From: an uncultured Verrucomicrobiales bacterium
GTDB taxonomy: Bacteria; Verrucomicrobiota; Verrucomicrobiia; Verrucomicrobiales; Akkermansiaceae
Direction: 5' to 3'
Assembly: GCA_937128235.1 (NCBI GenBank)
Contig: CAKZMG010000130.1
Coordinates: 1-51,288, forward strand
Length of the DNA stretch: 51,288 bases
Shown here: in pieces, positions 28,195-38,155 of the stretch
How positions within the stretch are numbered: position 1 is the first letter of the stretch
Layout of the letters: each line of letters starts with the position of its first letter
Notes under the pieces: model-generated
Seen by the model: the letters and a program-made list of their open reading frames with translations, nothing else
The model's database searches: none
What the model was told of the DNA's origin: nothing
Position numbers and translations under genes: made by a program

Positions 28195-29253
28195 CTAAAT
28201 TTCTACTGACTCCACTCTCTCCGCCACTCTCATGATGGCACTTCTCGATCTGGCATTTCTACTGACCTCACCCTCACCTGCGGTGATCGGTTTTCTTGAT
28301 ACGATGTTAAAATAATACTCTGGATTCGGCTTCGGTGCTGGCCACTCTTTCTTATCTATTTCCTTAGCACTCGTTGCTTTTAGAAATCTCTTCACCATTC
28401 TATCCTCTAGACTGTGAAAGCTGATGACACAGAGCCTTCCTCCAGGATTAAGTAATTCTGCGGAAGTCTCTAACAGACCACGCAGCGCTCCTAGCTCATC
28501 ATTCACTTCAATGCGCAAGGCTTGGAAAACTTTCGTAGCCGGATGGATTCTTTTCCCATTTCTAGGACACCACTTCTCAATGCTCTCAGCGAGCTGGGTG
28601 GTAGTCAGAAATGGAGTAGCGTCTCTATGCTCACAGATGCGCGCTGCTATCTTGCGTGATGATTTTTCCTCACCATACTCCCAGAAGATTTTCCTCAGAT
28701 CAGCCTCGTCCCAGCTATTCACGATGTCCGCTGCCGTCTCTCCTTCATCGCCCATACGCATATCGAGTGGACCATCCTTAGAAAATGAAAACCCGCGTTC
28801 CGCTTCATCGAACTGCCATGATGAGACCCCTAGATCTACTAGGATTCCATCCACACCATCCACTCCGCGCTCCTGCATATGCTTGAGAGAATCTGTGTAG
28901 TTACCTTTCACTGGCTTAAAATTTTCACCAAATCTAGCTAGACGCTTCCCTGCATACTCGAGTGCTTGGGGGTCTCTATCCACTCCATAGACTACTGCAC
29001 CAGCTTCTAACATTTTTTCCGTGTGCCCTCCCCCTCCCAGAGTTCCATCGATCAAAACCTTACCTCTAGCTGGAGCCATGAAATGCACCGCTTCCTCTAA
29101 CAGAACAGTCTCATGATAATAACCTAAATCATCATCACTACCACCTGATCGCTCACCAGCAGATTCATTCCTGAACCATCCAGACAACACAGAGCCCGTC
29201 CCGCACAGTGGGGAGAATGCTGAGTTTGCTGTGGCTGGTGTAAGTTTAAACAT
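28195..29253 (-). CDS. rsmH: 16S rRNA (cytosine1402-N4)-methyltransferase
   Basis: A 352-residue SAM-dependent enzyme (MraW) methylating N4 of C1402 in 16S rRNA. Conserved features are YHETVLLEEAVHFM, the SAM loop IDGTLGGGGHTEKML, VDRDPQAL, GVSSWQFDEAERGFSF with DMRM, FQALRIEVNDEL, and ISFHSLEDRMVKRF. The canonical protein would begin near YHETVLL, but here about 44 extra residues precede it. No better start was found closer to the conserved region, so the extension may be real or the true start may be a non-ATG codon. Confidence 0.95.
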   Translation of the reverse strand: MFKLTPATANSAFSPLCGTGSVLSGWFRNESAGERSGGSDDDLGYYHETVLLEEAVHFMAPARGKVLIDGTLGGGGHTEKMLEAGAVVYGVDRDPQALEYAGKRLARFGENFKPVKGNYTDSLKHMQERGVDGVDGILVDLGVSSWQFDEAERGFSFSKDGPLDMRMGDEGETAADIVNSWDEADLRKIFWEYGEEKSSRKIAARICEHRDATPFLTTTQLAESIEKWCPRNGKRIHPATKVFQALRIEVNDELGALRGLLETSAELLNPGGRLCVISFHSLEDRMVKRFLKATSAKEIDKKEWPAPKPNPEYYFNIVSRKPITAGEGEVSRNARSRSAIMRVAERVESVEI

Positions 29254-29277
29254 TGTGTTTTTTCTGTGATAAATTCC

Positions 29278-29742
29278 CTAGAAGAAATCGACTTCCTCGT
29301 TGAGTCTCTCTGTCTCTTCGTCCTCTCTTTCTTTCATTATTTTGTGATTCGCAGGGCTGAGAATCTCGAAATAAGTCCCTCTTCCGACTAATTTCACCAT
29401 CTCGCCCGCCTCTAATCCTGGTCTTTCGCACCAAGCCTTAGGAATCAAAAGCTTACCTTGATCACTCATGGATGTCTTCTGACAACGTGAGTGAAGCTTG
29501 CCCTTCATGTTCTTCTTTTCTGCCGGAGTCCAGTTTTCCATCCCGTCCACTGTCATCAGCATATCTTCATATTCACACTCAGTTAACACTCTAAGTGTCT
29601 GCACTTTATACTTAGACGACTGAAGCAACCTCAACGTCCCGCCACCAGCTAACTGACGCCAATCAGCAGGAACTGAAACCCGGTTCTTTGGGTCTAGCTT
29701 ATGCTCATAATCGCCTTGCAGGGCATGTTCGTTTTTACTCAT
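29278..29742 (-). CDS. mraZ: Transcriptional regulator MraZ
   Basis: A 154-residue DNA-binding protein with two SpoVT/AbrB-like halves: HKLDPKNRVSVPADWRQ (about 14-30) and SDQGKLLIPKAWCERPGL (about 92-110), the conserved DxxGR-like positions being present in altered form. MraZ oligomers bind direct repeats ahead of their own gene and regulate the dcw operon. Three such repeats lie 26-52 bp upstream of this start. First gene of the cluster, 24 bp before rsmH. Confidence 0.93.
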   Translation of the reverse strand: MSKNEHALQGDYEHKLDPKNRVSVPADWRQLAGGGTLRLLQSSKYKVQTLRVLTECEYEDMLMTVDGMENWTPAEKKNMKGKLHSRCQKTSMSDQGKLLIPKAWCERPGLEAGEMVKLVGRGTYFEILSPANHKIMKEREDEETERLNEEVDFF

Positions 29743-29767
29743 TTCGTGTCAGTTAATCCTCTAAGAC

Positions 29768-29802
29768 ACACATTGATACACTTTAGTACACTTTGAAGTC
29801 AA
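29768..29802 (-). promoter_or_regulatory. Three MraZ boxes overlapping the dcw promoter
   Basis: On the minus strand, AAAGTGT (29794-29788), AAAGTGT (29784-29778) and AATGTGT (29774-29768) repeat with a 10-bp period and 3-bp spacers. This matches the direct-repeat architecture bound by MraZ, and in sequence the AAAGTG(T/G) boxes described for mycoplasmas. A -35-like TTGACT (29802-29797) and a -10-like TATCAA (29778-29773), 18 bp apart, bracket the boxes, so MraZ binding should affect transcription initiation. Confidence 0.75.
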
Positions 29803-29814
29803 CTAAAAAGCCAG

Positions 29815-29839
29815 AAACTTTAAAAATTTATTAAAGTTT
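29815..29839. terminator. AT-rich hairpin upstream of the dcw promoter
   Basis: AAACTTTAA (29815-29823) and TTAAAGTTT (29831-29839) form a perfect 9-bp stem with a 7-base loop. T-rich sequence follows on the plus strand; on the minus strand a shorter T-run lies 6-10 bp after the stem. It may end the minus-strand epimerase transcript 200 bp earlier, but all pairs but two are A-T, so strength is doubtful. The remaining AT-rich gap up to 30045 shows nothing else. Confidence 0.3.
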
Positions 29840-30045
29840 TTTATAAGCTGATGGCGGATATTAAGCAAACTTAACTAATTTAGCCAGAGAAATAAACAAC
29901 TTTTTATAATTTTAGAGTTCACTAGAACACCTAACAAAAAACCAACAAAAGACTGCAAAAAATACTCCAGTTTTCAGCCCTAAAAAAATACCCTCGTAAT
30001 CTTAAAGAAAAAGATCACCAGGGCATACTAAATCTAACAAAGTCA

Positions 30046-30894
30046 CTAAGAATACTTAGCGATCATCTTTTTAGTAAAAGCGTAGCCATCACGCACGATG
30101 TCCCATCTCGGGTCATACTCACGCCAGACATTGATCGCATTTGCGAAGTCTAAGCTATCGCGAGAAAATGCCTCAATGGTGTACCAGCCATCGTAGCCAA
30201 CTTCCGCCAGTGTGCTAAACACCTCATCCCAAGCAACATTCCCCCCACCTGGTGTACCGCGATCATTGTCACTGATATGCACATGCGTCATTACAGGCGC
30301 TATAGTCTTAATCGCTCCAGCAAATGACTTCTCCTCAATGTTCGCATGATGCGGATCAAACATACCTTTCACATTCGGATGATCCACCATATCCACAAGC
30401 TTCTTTAGCTGTGCCATCGTGTTACAGAGATAACACTCGAATCGGTTAAGCGCCTCAGGGGTGAGCATGATGTCAGCCTGCGCAGCATGATCAGCCACCT
30501 CTCTTAACACCTCAGCACTACGTTTGTACTCTTCTTCTTGAGGACTATTTCTAGAAAAAGTAGCAAATGCAGAATGAAACGGACCACAGATATTCTTACC
30601 ACCTGCAAGATGCATATTATCGATAGCAGTCTTGATTACCTCCACCGCACTCTTACGAACCGCCGCATCTGATGAAATAGGATCTGCTTCTGGCCCGAGA
30701 CCAAGACAGCCATTCACTTCGAGACCTATTGACTTTAAGAACGGCCCTAGCTCTTGGTATGATTTCTTATCCGGCTCAGCTAGGAAAACTTCTATCCCAT
30801 CATAACCCACCTCTTTTATCTTCTCAATATCGGCGAAATGTTCATTCGTGATAGTGTTCGCCCACAGGTGCATGTTTAATCCTATTTTTATCAT
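30046..30894 (-). CDS. TIM-barrel sugar isomerase/epimerase (ketose 3-epimerase-like)
   Basis: A 282-residue xylose isomerase-like TIM barrel of the AP-endonuclease-2 superfamily. Likely metal ligands are E in LTPEALNRFE, D in GMFDPHHANIEE, H in THVHISDNDRGTPG and E in YTIEAFS. HxHxxDxxRGxPG and ExxNRFE are typical of D-tagatose/D-psicose 3-epimerases and related enzymes. The exact substrate cannot be read. It is a single gene, divergent from the aminotransferase with 168 bp between them. Confidence 0.8.
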   Translation of the reverse strand: MIKIGLNMHLWANTITNEHFADIEKIKEVGYDGIEVFLAEPDKKSYQELGPFLKSIGLEVNGCLGLGPEADPISSDAAVRKSAVEVIKTAIDNMHLAGGKNICGPFHSAFATFSRNSPQEEEYKRSAEVLREVADHAAQADIMLTPEALNRFECYLCNTMAQLKKLVDMVDHPNVKGMFDPHHANIEEKSFAGAIKTIAPVMTHVHISDNDRGTPGGGNVAWDEVFSTLAEVGYDGWYTIEAFSRDSLDFANAINVWREYDPRWDIVRDGYAFTKKMIAKYS

Positions 30895-31062
30895 CAGTTT
30901 TATTAGTTAATTGAATACTACCCACACCCTTTCACAAATCCTCTACCTTGTCCTTAGAAAAAACCGTCAATGTTTACCATTTTCGACATAGAAGAATTTC
31001 CTTTTTTCTTGTTACTGACTGAGAGACCCCATACATAAGCGCTCAGGAAAAAAATAATATTC

Positions 31063-32451
31063 ATGAACCACACCAGTCAAATAACATCAGAAAAAATCCT
31101 AGCAGATTCTGCTTTATCAGACGCACTTGATCAGGTCTTAAACCGCCAGCTCGATCTACAGAGTGAGATCAATGCGATCCGCCCAGCTGCGGAAGATCGT
31201 AAGCAAAACTATGCTGATGCTATTTCTGAGTTCTCCGCCATTCGCGGTGGTGGTTTATTTTTCCCATACCTCGCTACCGGAGCGGGTAATGGGCCATTCG
31301 TAGAACTCGCTGATGGCAGCGTGAAATATGATCTCACTTGCGGCATCGGAGTCCACATCATGGGGCACGGCCACCCCACCGTCCTCAAAGCTAGCCTCCG
31401 CGCGGGACTGGAAGATGTGACGATGCAGGGAAATCTCCAGCAGAGTTTACCAAGTATGGAACTCTGCAAAAAGCTCATTTCTATGGCTGACACAGATCGC
31501 CTCCCCCACTGCTTCCTCAGTTCATCTGGAGTGATGGCTGGAGAAAATGCTCTTAAAATGGCGATGCAGAAAAACGCACCCGCCTCACGTGTGCTCGCGT
31601 TTGAGCGTTGCTTCGCAGGGCGTTCACTCGCCTTCTCGCAGATTAATGACAAGCCAGCCTTCCGTGATGGACTACCAGAAATTCTCAACGTAGATTACGT
31701 TCCATTCTATGATGCGAATGATCCAGAAGGAAGCACTGCTAGAGCCGCTGCTACACTAAAAGCTCATCTCACACGCCATCCGAAGCACCATGCCGCGATG
31801 CTCTTCGAACTCATCCAAGGTGAAGGTGGCTTCCACTTGGGTTGTGAAAATTTCCACCGTACCCTGATGGAAATCTGTAAGGACCACGGAGTCGCTGTCC
31901 TAGTAGATGAGGTGCAGACATTCTGCCGGACACATCACGCATTCGCATTCCAAGAATTCAATCTCACTGATCTCGTTGACATCGTTTGGGTCGGAAAGGC
32001 AGCTCAAGTATGTGCCACACTCTTTAGTGAAGAGTTCATCCCACGTCCGGGACTCATCGCACAGACTTACACTAGCTCTTCTGCCACCATCGCGGCATCC
32101 ATCGCTATTTTAAATGAACTCGATAACGGAACCTACTTCGGAACCGATGGCAAGACAGCTCAGCTACACAATCAGTTTGTAGCCGGCTTTGAGGCTATTT
32201 CTAGTCGCCATCCAGAGCTACTCACTGGTCCCTACGGCATCGGTGCGATGACTGGCTGCACGGTTCACGGTGGAGATCAGGCTAAGACAGTTGCGCTCAT
32301 TCATCACCTCTACGAGAAAGGAATTATCGCATTTCTCGCTGGTGCTAATCCTACGCGTCTCAGATTCCTTGTTCCTATCGGAGCGCTTGAGTCTGAGCAT
32401 ATCCAGGAGATTTTAGAGATTTTAGAAGCTTCATTACTAGAAACAGCCTAA
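31063..32451 (+). CDS. Class III PLP-dependent aminotransferase (lysine 6-aminotransferase-like)
   Basis: A 462-residue fold-type I aminotransferase. Recognisable are LTCGIGVHIMGHGHPTV, SSSGVMAGENALKMA (cofactor phosphate loop), AMLFELIQGEGGFHLG, the PLP aspartate in VLVDEVQTFCRTH, and the Schiff-base lysine K312 in VWVGKAAQVC. The GKxxQVC motif resembles L-lysine 6-transaminases rather than ornithine or GABA enzymes. The substrate remains open. It stands alone, 131 bp upstream of GAPDH. Confidence 0.82.
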   Translation: MNHTSQITSEKILADSALSDALDQVLNRQLDLQSEINAIRPAAEDRKQNYADAISEFSAIRGGGLFFPYLATGAGNGPFVELADGSVKYDLTCGIGVHIMGHGHPTVLKASLRAGLEDVTMQGNLQQSLPSMELCKKLISMADTDRLPHCFLSSSGVMAGENALKMAMQKNAPASRVLAFERCFAGRSLAFSQINDKPAFRDGLPEILNVDYVPFYDANDPEGSTARAAATLKAHLTRHPKHHAAMLFELIQGEGGFHLGCENFHRTLMEICKDHGVAVLVDEVQTFCRTHHAFAFQEFNLTDLVDIVWVGKAAQVCATLFSEEFIPRPGLIAQTYTSSSATIAASIAILNELDNGTYFGTDGKTAQLHNQFVAGFEAISSRHPELLTGPYGIGAMTGCTVHGGDQAKTVALIHHLYEKGIIAFLAGANPTRLRFLVPIGALESEHIQEILEILEASLLETA

Positions 32452-32500
32452 TCTAAATCTCAGATTGATGGATTATGCCAAGATTTCTACGAACAACCTA

Positions 32501-32528
32501 TTGACCTCCTAATTTTTATAGGCATAAT
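32501..32528 (+). promoter_or_regulatory. Probable sigma-70-type promoter of gap
   Basis: TTGACC (32501-32506) and CATAAT (32523-32528), each 5 of 6 matches to the -35 and -10 consensus, with a 16-bp spacer. They lie 55-82 bp ahead of the GAPDH start. GAPDH probably has its own promoter rather than reading through from the aminotransferase. Confidence 0.45.
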
Positions 32529-32561
32529 CTGCCCGCTGTCCAAAAAGGATAGTTCACTTAA

Positions 32562-33584
<1,023 letters not shown>

Positions 33585-33630
33585 TACTCCTATTTCGATC
33601 TCTGATCGAGACGTTAAACGCCTTTTTTCT

Positions 33631-33675
33631 ACAAGGGAGATTTGCATTAAATATGCTGTCTCCCTTGTTTTTGTT
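33631..33675 (+). terminator. Rho-independent terminator after gap
   Basis: ACAAGGGAGA (33631-33640) pairs with TCTCCCTTGT (33659-33668), a perfect 10-bp stem with an 18-base loop followed by a T-rich tract. It is 47 bp past the gap stop codon. The rest of the 260-bp gap is AT-rich and unremarkable. Confidence 0.75.
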
Positions 33676-33844
33676 TCGTTAGTCATGTCTTTATCAACAA
33701 GAAGTTCATCAAAAATAGCAACAAATAGTGAAACTTTCATTTTTAGATTACAATATGAAATTAAAGCATTAAAATAAAATTTACACAGATTGAACTGATC
33801 TATCATAACTTTGTCGGATCAATCATGGACAGCAAAAAACATTT

Positions 33845-34564
33845 ATGAATCAATTCGTCTCAGGATCAGGCTTCACGGATACAAATTGGGAGTATTTAGA
33901 AAAGCTCAAAAATCATAACAAAACACTTGATCAATCACCATTGCTTGAACACGTCATTGAAACTTGTAAAAACCCTCTATACACATACATGCGTGCAAAA
34001 GGATATTCCAAACAAGATAGCGAAGACAATTTGCAGTCATTTTTTATAGAAATCCATCAAAGTGGTATGCTTTCAAACGCTAACAAGGAGCTTGGCAAAT
34101 TACGATCCTACTTACTTAGCTCTATGAAAAATTTTCTAGCCAGAAAACATCGTCATGACAAAGCCCTTAAAAGAGGTGGTAACATCTCTCATGAGTCTAT
34201 CCATGAAGCAGATAATATTGCTACCATCGCCTACACACCAGACCAGTCATACGATCAAATCTGGGCTAGAGAGCTCCTAGATAAATCAATTCATCAATTA
34301 AAAACAGAAAACTCTAAAGAAGATAAGCTTAATTTCCCAATCCTTTTAGACTTTCTAAGCTGGAACTCGAGAAGGTATACTTATGAACAAGCAGCCGAAG
34401 AACTACAAATTACCATACCAGATCTAAAATCAAGAGTTTTTAGGATGCGAGTAAGGTTCAAGGAAATTCTACGTCTCCAAGTAGCTCAAACCTTTATTTC
34501 CCCTACAGCAAGTGACATTGATGACGAACTCAACACTCTCAAGCAAAGCTGGAACACTGTCTAA
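33845..34564 (+). CDS. ECF-type RNA polymerase sigma factor
   Basis: A 239-residue sigma-70 family protein of the extracytoplasmic-function size class. A sigma-2-like region spans about 45-110 (YSKQDSEDNLQSFFIEIHQSG, LGKLRSYLLSSMKNFLARKHR). A sigma-4-like helix-turn-helix spans about 165-215 (LDFLSWNSRRYTYEQAAEELQITIPDLKSRVFRMRVRFKEILR). The C-terminus lacks an obvious extra domain. It ends 1 bp before the start of a membrane Ser/Thr kinase, and such sigma/kinase pairs are a recurring arrangement in Planctomycetes-Verrucomicrobia genomes. The kinase probably controls its activity. The base composition is more AT-rich than that of gap. Confidence 0.85.
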   Translation: MNQFVSGSGFTDTNWEYLEKLKNHNKTLDQSPLLEHVIETCKNPLYTYMRAKGYSKQDSEDNLQSFFIEIHQSGMLSNANKELGKLRSYLLSSMKNFLARKHRHDKALKRGGNISHESIHEADNIATIAYTPDQSYDQIWARELLDKSIHQLKTENSKEDKLNFPILLDFLSWNSRRYTYEQAAEELQITIPDLKSRVFRMRVRFKEILRLQVAQTFISPTASDIDDELNTLKQSWNTV

Positions 34565-34565
34565 T

Positions 34566-36893
34566 ATGGATAATTTAAAGCAGCCAGTAGACCTATATGC
34601 CACTTCAGAAGCAAACTGGTATGCAAGCTTACTAGAAACCTCTTTAAGGAGTGTTAACATCACTGACGAATCCTTTGAAAACCAAGATCTTAATATATAC
34701 GACAACCTAGATAAGGTTCACCATGCCTTAAAAGAATATGACATTTTAGACATCATAGGCAAAGGAGGATCTGGTATCGTCTTTAAGGTTAGGCACCAGC
34801 TTACGCTTGAAGTTTTTGCTGCTAAATTTACTCCACCTCACTTAATTTCTAATACAAAAAGCAAGGCTGCGCGCATCAAAAAGGAGTTCGAGATTACGCA
34901 AAAACTCTCTCACCCTAATATCATTAAAGCCCATCAAATGATTATAGGTGAAGATGGCAGCATCACCCTACTTATGGATTATATCCCTGGACGTAATTTA
35001 GAGGATGTCCTTAGATCTCAAAAATTCGAGGTCAGGCGTTCAATCGAGATTATAATTCAAGTATTAGACGCACTGAATCATGCGCATAGCCTTAGAGTGC
35101 ATCACCGTGATATTAAGCCTTCGAATATTATGATCGAAGATACGGGCGAACTTAAATTACTAGATTTTGGCATCGCTCACATCTTAAATAAGAAGCTCAA
35201 GAACAAACGACTTACTTCTGAGCATGAATTTATAGGTACTCCTGCCTACTCAGCTCCTGAGCAACAAGACGGCAATCAATCATCTGATCATCGATCAGAC
35301 ATCTTTAGCATCGGTATCATACTGTATGAACTGCTCACATCTGAACGTCCCGTAGGGAAATTTACTCCACCATCAGCATATTCAATCGGTAATAAAAACC
35401 TAGATGATATAATAAACAAGGCTGTAGAAAGCTCTACTACACAGCGCTATCAATCCGCTGCAGCTATGACCTCAGATCTTAAAAAAGTTCTTTCGAGAGA
35501 CTTTAAATCTAAATCAAAATACGAACAACTAACTAAGTTTGCCATTACAGGAATCATAGCTGGATCTGTCATTTCATTCAGCCTTTATGGATGGACTATC
35601 CCTACTAACTATTTTGAACAACGCTTCACTTTTAAAAAAACAGACTTACACCAAACCCAACTATTAAGCCACTCCACCAGCTCGATTCAAAATCACTTAC
35701 AACAACATATTCAACCATCAGTAATATATGAAAAAGACGGAATTTGGCATCTAAGAGCAGAGGAAGTTCTGTCAGAAAATTCACTCCAAGAGATCAACTC
35801 CAAATGGCCTGCTACCTTAACCTCATCTCAGCACAATATTCTGTTTGATTCCAAAAACGTTCAAAACAACACAAATATCAAGCATCACTGGCAAAAGATC
35901 ATCAGTCAAATATTTGCTAATGACCCTCAAAACAGCAACCGTTTACATGTAGCAGGATTACCAAATCTACCAAATTTATCCCTATCCATACACTCATTAG
36001 AGAACAGCTCAGCCAGCCTACTAGCAAAAATCGTTTCTCTAAAAATTCAAAACCACATAACCAAAAGGCAACTCCAAATCCCCCATGAACTAGAAGCCCA
36101 GAAATCAAAGTTAATAAGCATTGAAAAAGAAGCTAATGAAATAATCAAAAAACTAGAGAACTATAATGCTGTCCTTAGTTTTGAAATAGTAAATCGCTTT
36201 AAAAATAGCCCTTCTAGCTTAGCTGGAATCAAATTCTTCTGCAGATCATGGCAAACTTTCATGACTAACCAATTATCTAAAACTGAAGAATTTTATTCAA
36301 ACTCAATACAGAATGGGCCTGCTGGCATCAAAGACCTACAGCAAAAGCTTCATAAGTTTGGAACTTCTACCCACTCCAAGATCAATACCATTTTAGCTCA
36401 GCTACAAAAAAACAAAAAAAAGAATAGTTTTCAGCCTGTAATCTACAAAAAGGATAGATACATCACGGAAGTTGCTGTTATTAAAAGATCTAAGCAGATC
36501 ATCACACTCTTACGCAAACATCACTATGAATTAAACCAAATTCTAGAGCAAGATGATTTCACCGAATTATACAGCGAAATGAACGAACTAGAGAAAATCT
36601 GGCGGAAGCTTTTTAAGAATAGACAGAGTGCCTATAAACACACACAAACAATAGAAAGCCTACAAGACGAGGCGCTAGCAAGCTCTCAGATCATGAAATC
36701 CATACAAAAACTACCTACAACCCAAACAACAATCCTCTCACCTACTCTTCACACCCAATCTACACCTGTATTCTACAAGCCTAGGCACCATTACCTAGGT
36801 AAGTGGATCAGCACTTTTTCCATCATCACCATCTGCACACTTTTTCTAGGATACTTTAAAAGAAAATCTGACCTTTTAATGGACTCTTCATAA
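34566..36893 (+). CDS. Transmembrane Ser/Thr protein kinase with helical sensor domain
   Basis: A 775-residue Hanks-type kinase. Gly-rich loop GKGGSGIVFKV, ATP lysine K87 (AAKF), catalytic HRDIKPSN with D182, DFG at D200, and GTPAYSAPEQ activation segment. A TM helix follows at about 325-345, then about 400 residues of mainly helical, Lys/Gln-rich sequence, and a second TM helix at about 747-765 with a short basic tail. The long helical part is therefore probably outside the membrane. ATG at 34566 was preferred because an upstream in-frame start at 34512 would overlap the sigma gene by 53 bp. Probable partner of that sigma factor. Confidence 0.88.
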   Translation: MDNLKQPVDLYATSEANWYASLLETSLRSVNITDESFENQDLNIYDNLDKVHHALKEYDILDIIGKGGSGIVFKVRHQLTLEVFAAKFTPPHLISNTKSKAARIKKEFEITQKLSHPNIIKAHQMIIGEDGSITLLMDYIPGRNLEDVLRSQKFEVRRSIEIIIQVLDALNHAHSLRVHHRDIKPSNIMIEDTGELKLLDFGIAHILNKKLKNKRLTSEHEFIGTPAYSAPEQQDGNQSSDHRSDIFSIGIILYELLTSERPVGKFTPPSAYSIGNKNLDDIINKAVESSTTQRYQSAAAMTSDLKKVLSRDFKSKSKYEQLTKFAITGIIAGSVISFSLYGWTIPTNYFEQRFTFKKTDLHQTQLLSHSTSSIQNHLQQHIQPSVIYEKDGIWHLRAEEVLSENSLQEINSKWPATLTSSQHNILFDSKNVQNNTNIKHHWQKIISQIFANDPQNSNRLHVAGLPNLPNLSLSIHSLENSSASLLAKIVSLKIQNHITKRQLQIPHELEAQKSKLISIEKEANEIIKKLENYNAVLSFEIVNRFKNSPSSLAGIKFFCRSWQTFMTNQLSKTEEFYSNSIQNGPAGIKDLQQKLHKFGTSTHSKINTILAQLQKNKKKNSFQPVIYKKDRYITEVAVIKRSKQIITLLRKHHYELNQILEQDDFTELYSEMNELEKIWRKLFKNRQSAYKHTQTIESLQDEALASSQIMKSIQKLPTTQTTILSPTLHTQSTPVFYKPRHHYLGKWISTFSIITICTLFLGYFKRKSDLLMDSS

Positions 36894-37017
36894 CCCAATA
36901 ACTTCATACAGAAAAAGTATCTTAGCTAGAAAGATTCTAACCAAAATACCTATTGGCCTGACTCCAAAATATTAGACAATTCTAAAATGTAGATTTGGTG
37001 TATAACTAAATCAAACT

Positions 37018-37263
37018 ATGTAAAACAGTCGTTTTAACGAAGAAAAGAAGGTCAGAATTCTACAAGAACTGAGAAGCGGAAAAAGCGTAAGGAAATTATG
37101 GCAGAGCATAATGTTAGCAGCCAGACGCTGTCTAATTGGAAGCGTAAATATGGAGATATAGATGTGAATAAGGCTAGAAGTTGAAGGCTCTGGAGGAAGA
37201 GAACTCGCGCATGAAGCGAATCATTGCAGACTTAACCATACAGAATGCATATTCTCAAGGAGG
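37018..37263 (+). pseudogene. Broken IS3 OrfA (transposase helix-turn-helix subunit)
   Basis: The reading frame begins ATG-TAA, so the second codon is a stop. Beyond it NSRFNEEKKVRILQELRSGKSV is the usual OrfA start. A base is missing before MAEHNVSSQTLSNWKRKYGD, and another before LKALEEENSRMKRIIADLTIQN. These are hallmarks of IS407-group OrfA, giving one nonsense and two frameshift lesions. The boundary to OrfB is approximate. It cannot give a functional protein without correction. Confidence 0.85.
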
Positions 37264-38155
37264 TGAATTCAAAAAAGTGGTAAGTATTCCAGCGAAAAAA
37301 AACGCGGTTAGAACACTAGTTGAATCAGGCTTTGCAAAAGTAAGCCAAGTGTGCCGCGCACTGAGCTTAAACCCAGCAAGCTTTTATACTCCATGTAGAC
37401 GCAGCCATGAGAGTGTCGCTATTGAGCATAGAGCGGTTCAGATGAGTCAACAACATCCACGATATGGATATCGTCGAGTAAGTGAAATGCTCAAGAGAGA
37501 AGGCATATTAGTGAATATGAAACGTATTCAAGCAATTCACAAAAAGCATGGTTTACAAGTGAGTAGGAAGCAGAAACGGACTCGTAGAGTGAAAAAAATG
37601 ATTCAAATCGCCTTCGTTCATCAGGCGTAAATGAAGTCTGGAGTTGGGACTTTGTGCATGATCAAACAGAGCATATATCTGGCTTTAGAATGCTGAGTGT
37701 CCTAGATGAGTTCAGTCGGCTATGTCATAGCCTGCGGCCTCGATCTAGCTATCGCGCTGAGAATGTGATCGAGGTGTTAGAAGATCTGATAGCAGAGCAA
37801 GGGGTTCCCAAATACATCAGAAGTGATAATGGTCCCGAGTTTATTGCTTACAAAATAAGAGATTGGCTCATTGCAAATGACATCAAGAGCCATTACATTA
37901 CGCCTGGTTCACCGTGGGAGAATACCCTACATCGAAAGCTTTCATGACAAGAGGAGGGATGAGTTCCTTAATCGAGAAATCTTCCACTCATTAGCAGAAG
38001 CTGAAATTATGTCAGAAAGTTGGCGAAAAGAGTATAATACTGAGCGTATCCACAGTTCACTAGGCTATCAAACCCCTGATGAATATGCGGCGAATGCACA
38101 GATTCCATTCCGGGCTGCGCCTTCCACTCCTTCTGTACGTGAATATCAAACCTAA
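37264..38155 (+). pseudogene. Broken IS3 OrfB (DDE integrase)
   Basis: Segments in alternating frames: KKVVSIPAKKNAVRTLVESG to IQIAFVHQA (stop near 37630); then WSWDFVHDQ, SVLDEFSRLCHSL and the second catalytic aspartate in IRSDNGPEFIA; then, after a one-base shift near 37930, YIESFHDKRRDEFLNREIF with the glutamate. The DDE residues remain but are no longer in one frame. A shift after HQA (near 37628) and a second inside PWEN separate the pieces, so it is a pseudogene. Confidence 0.9.

Noticed and set aside
28424-28900. 158-residue plus-strand frame inside rsmH
   Set aside because: Antisense to a well-supported gene with conserved motifs on the other strand.
31209-31688. 159-residue minus-strand frame inside the aminotransferase
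   Set aside because: Antisense shadow of a clear PLP enzyme.
34512-34565. Upstream start for the Ser/Thr kinase
   Set aside because: It would overlap the sigma factor gene by 53 bp and add 18 residues without conserved features; the ATG at 34566 directly follows the sigma stop.
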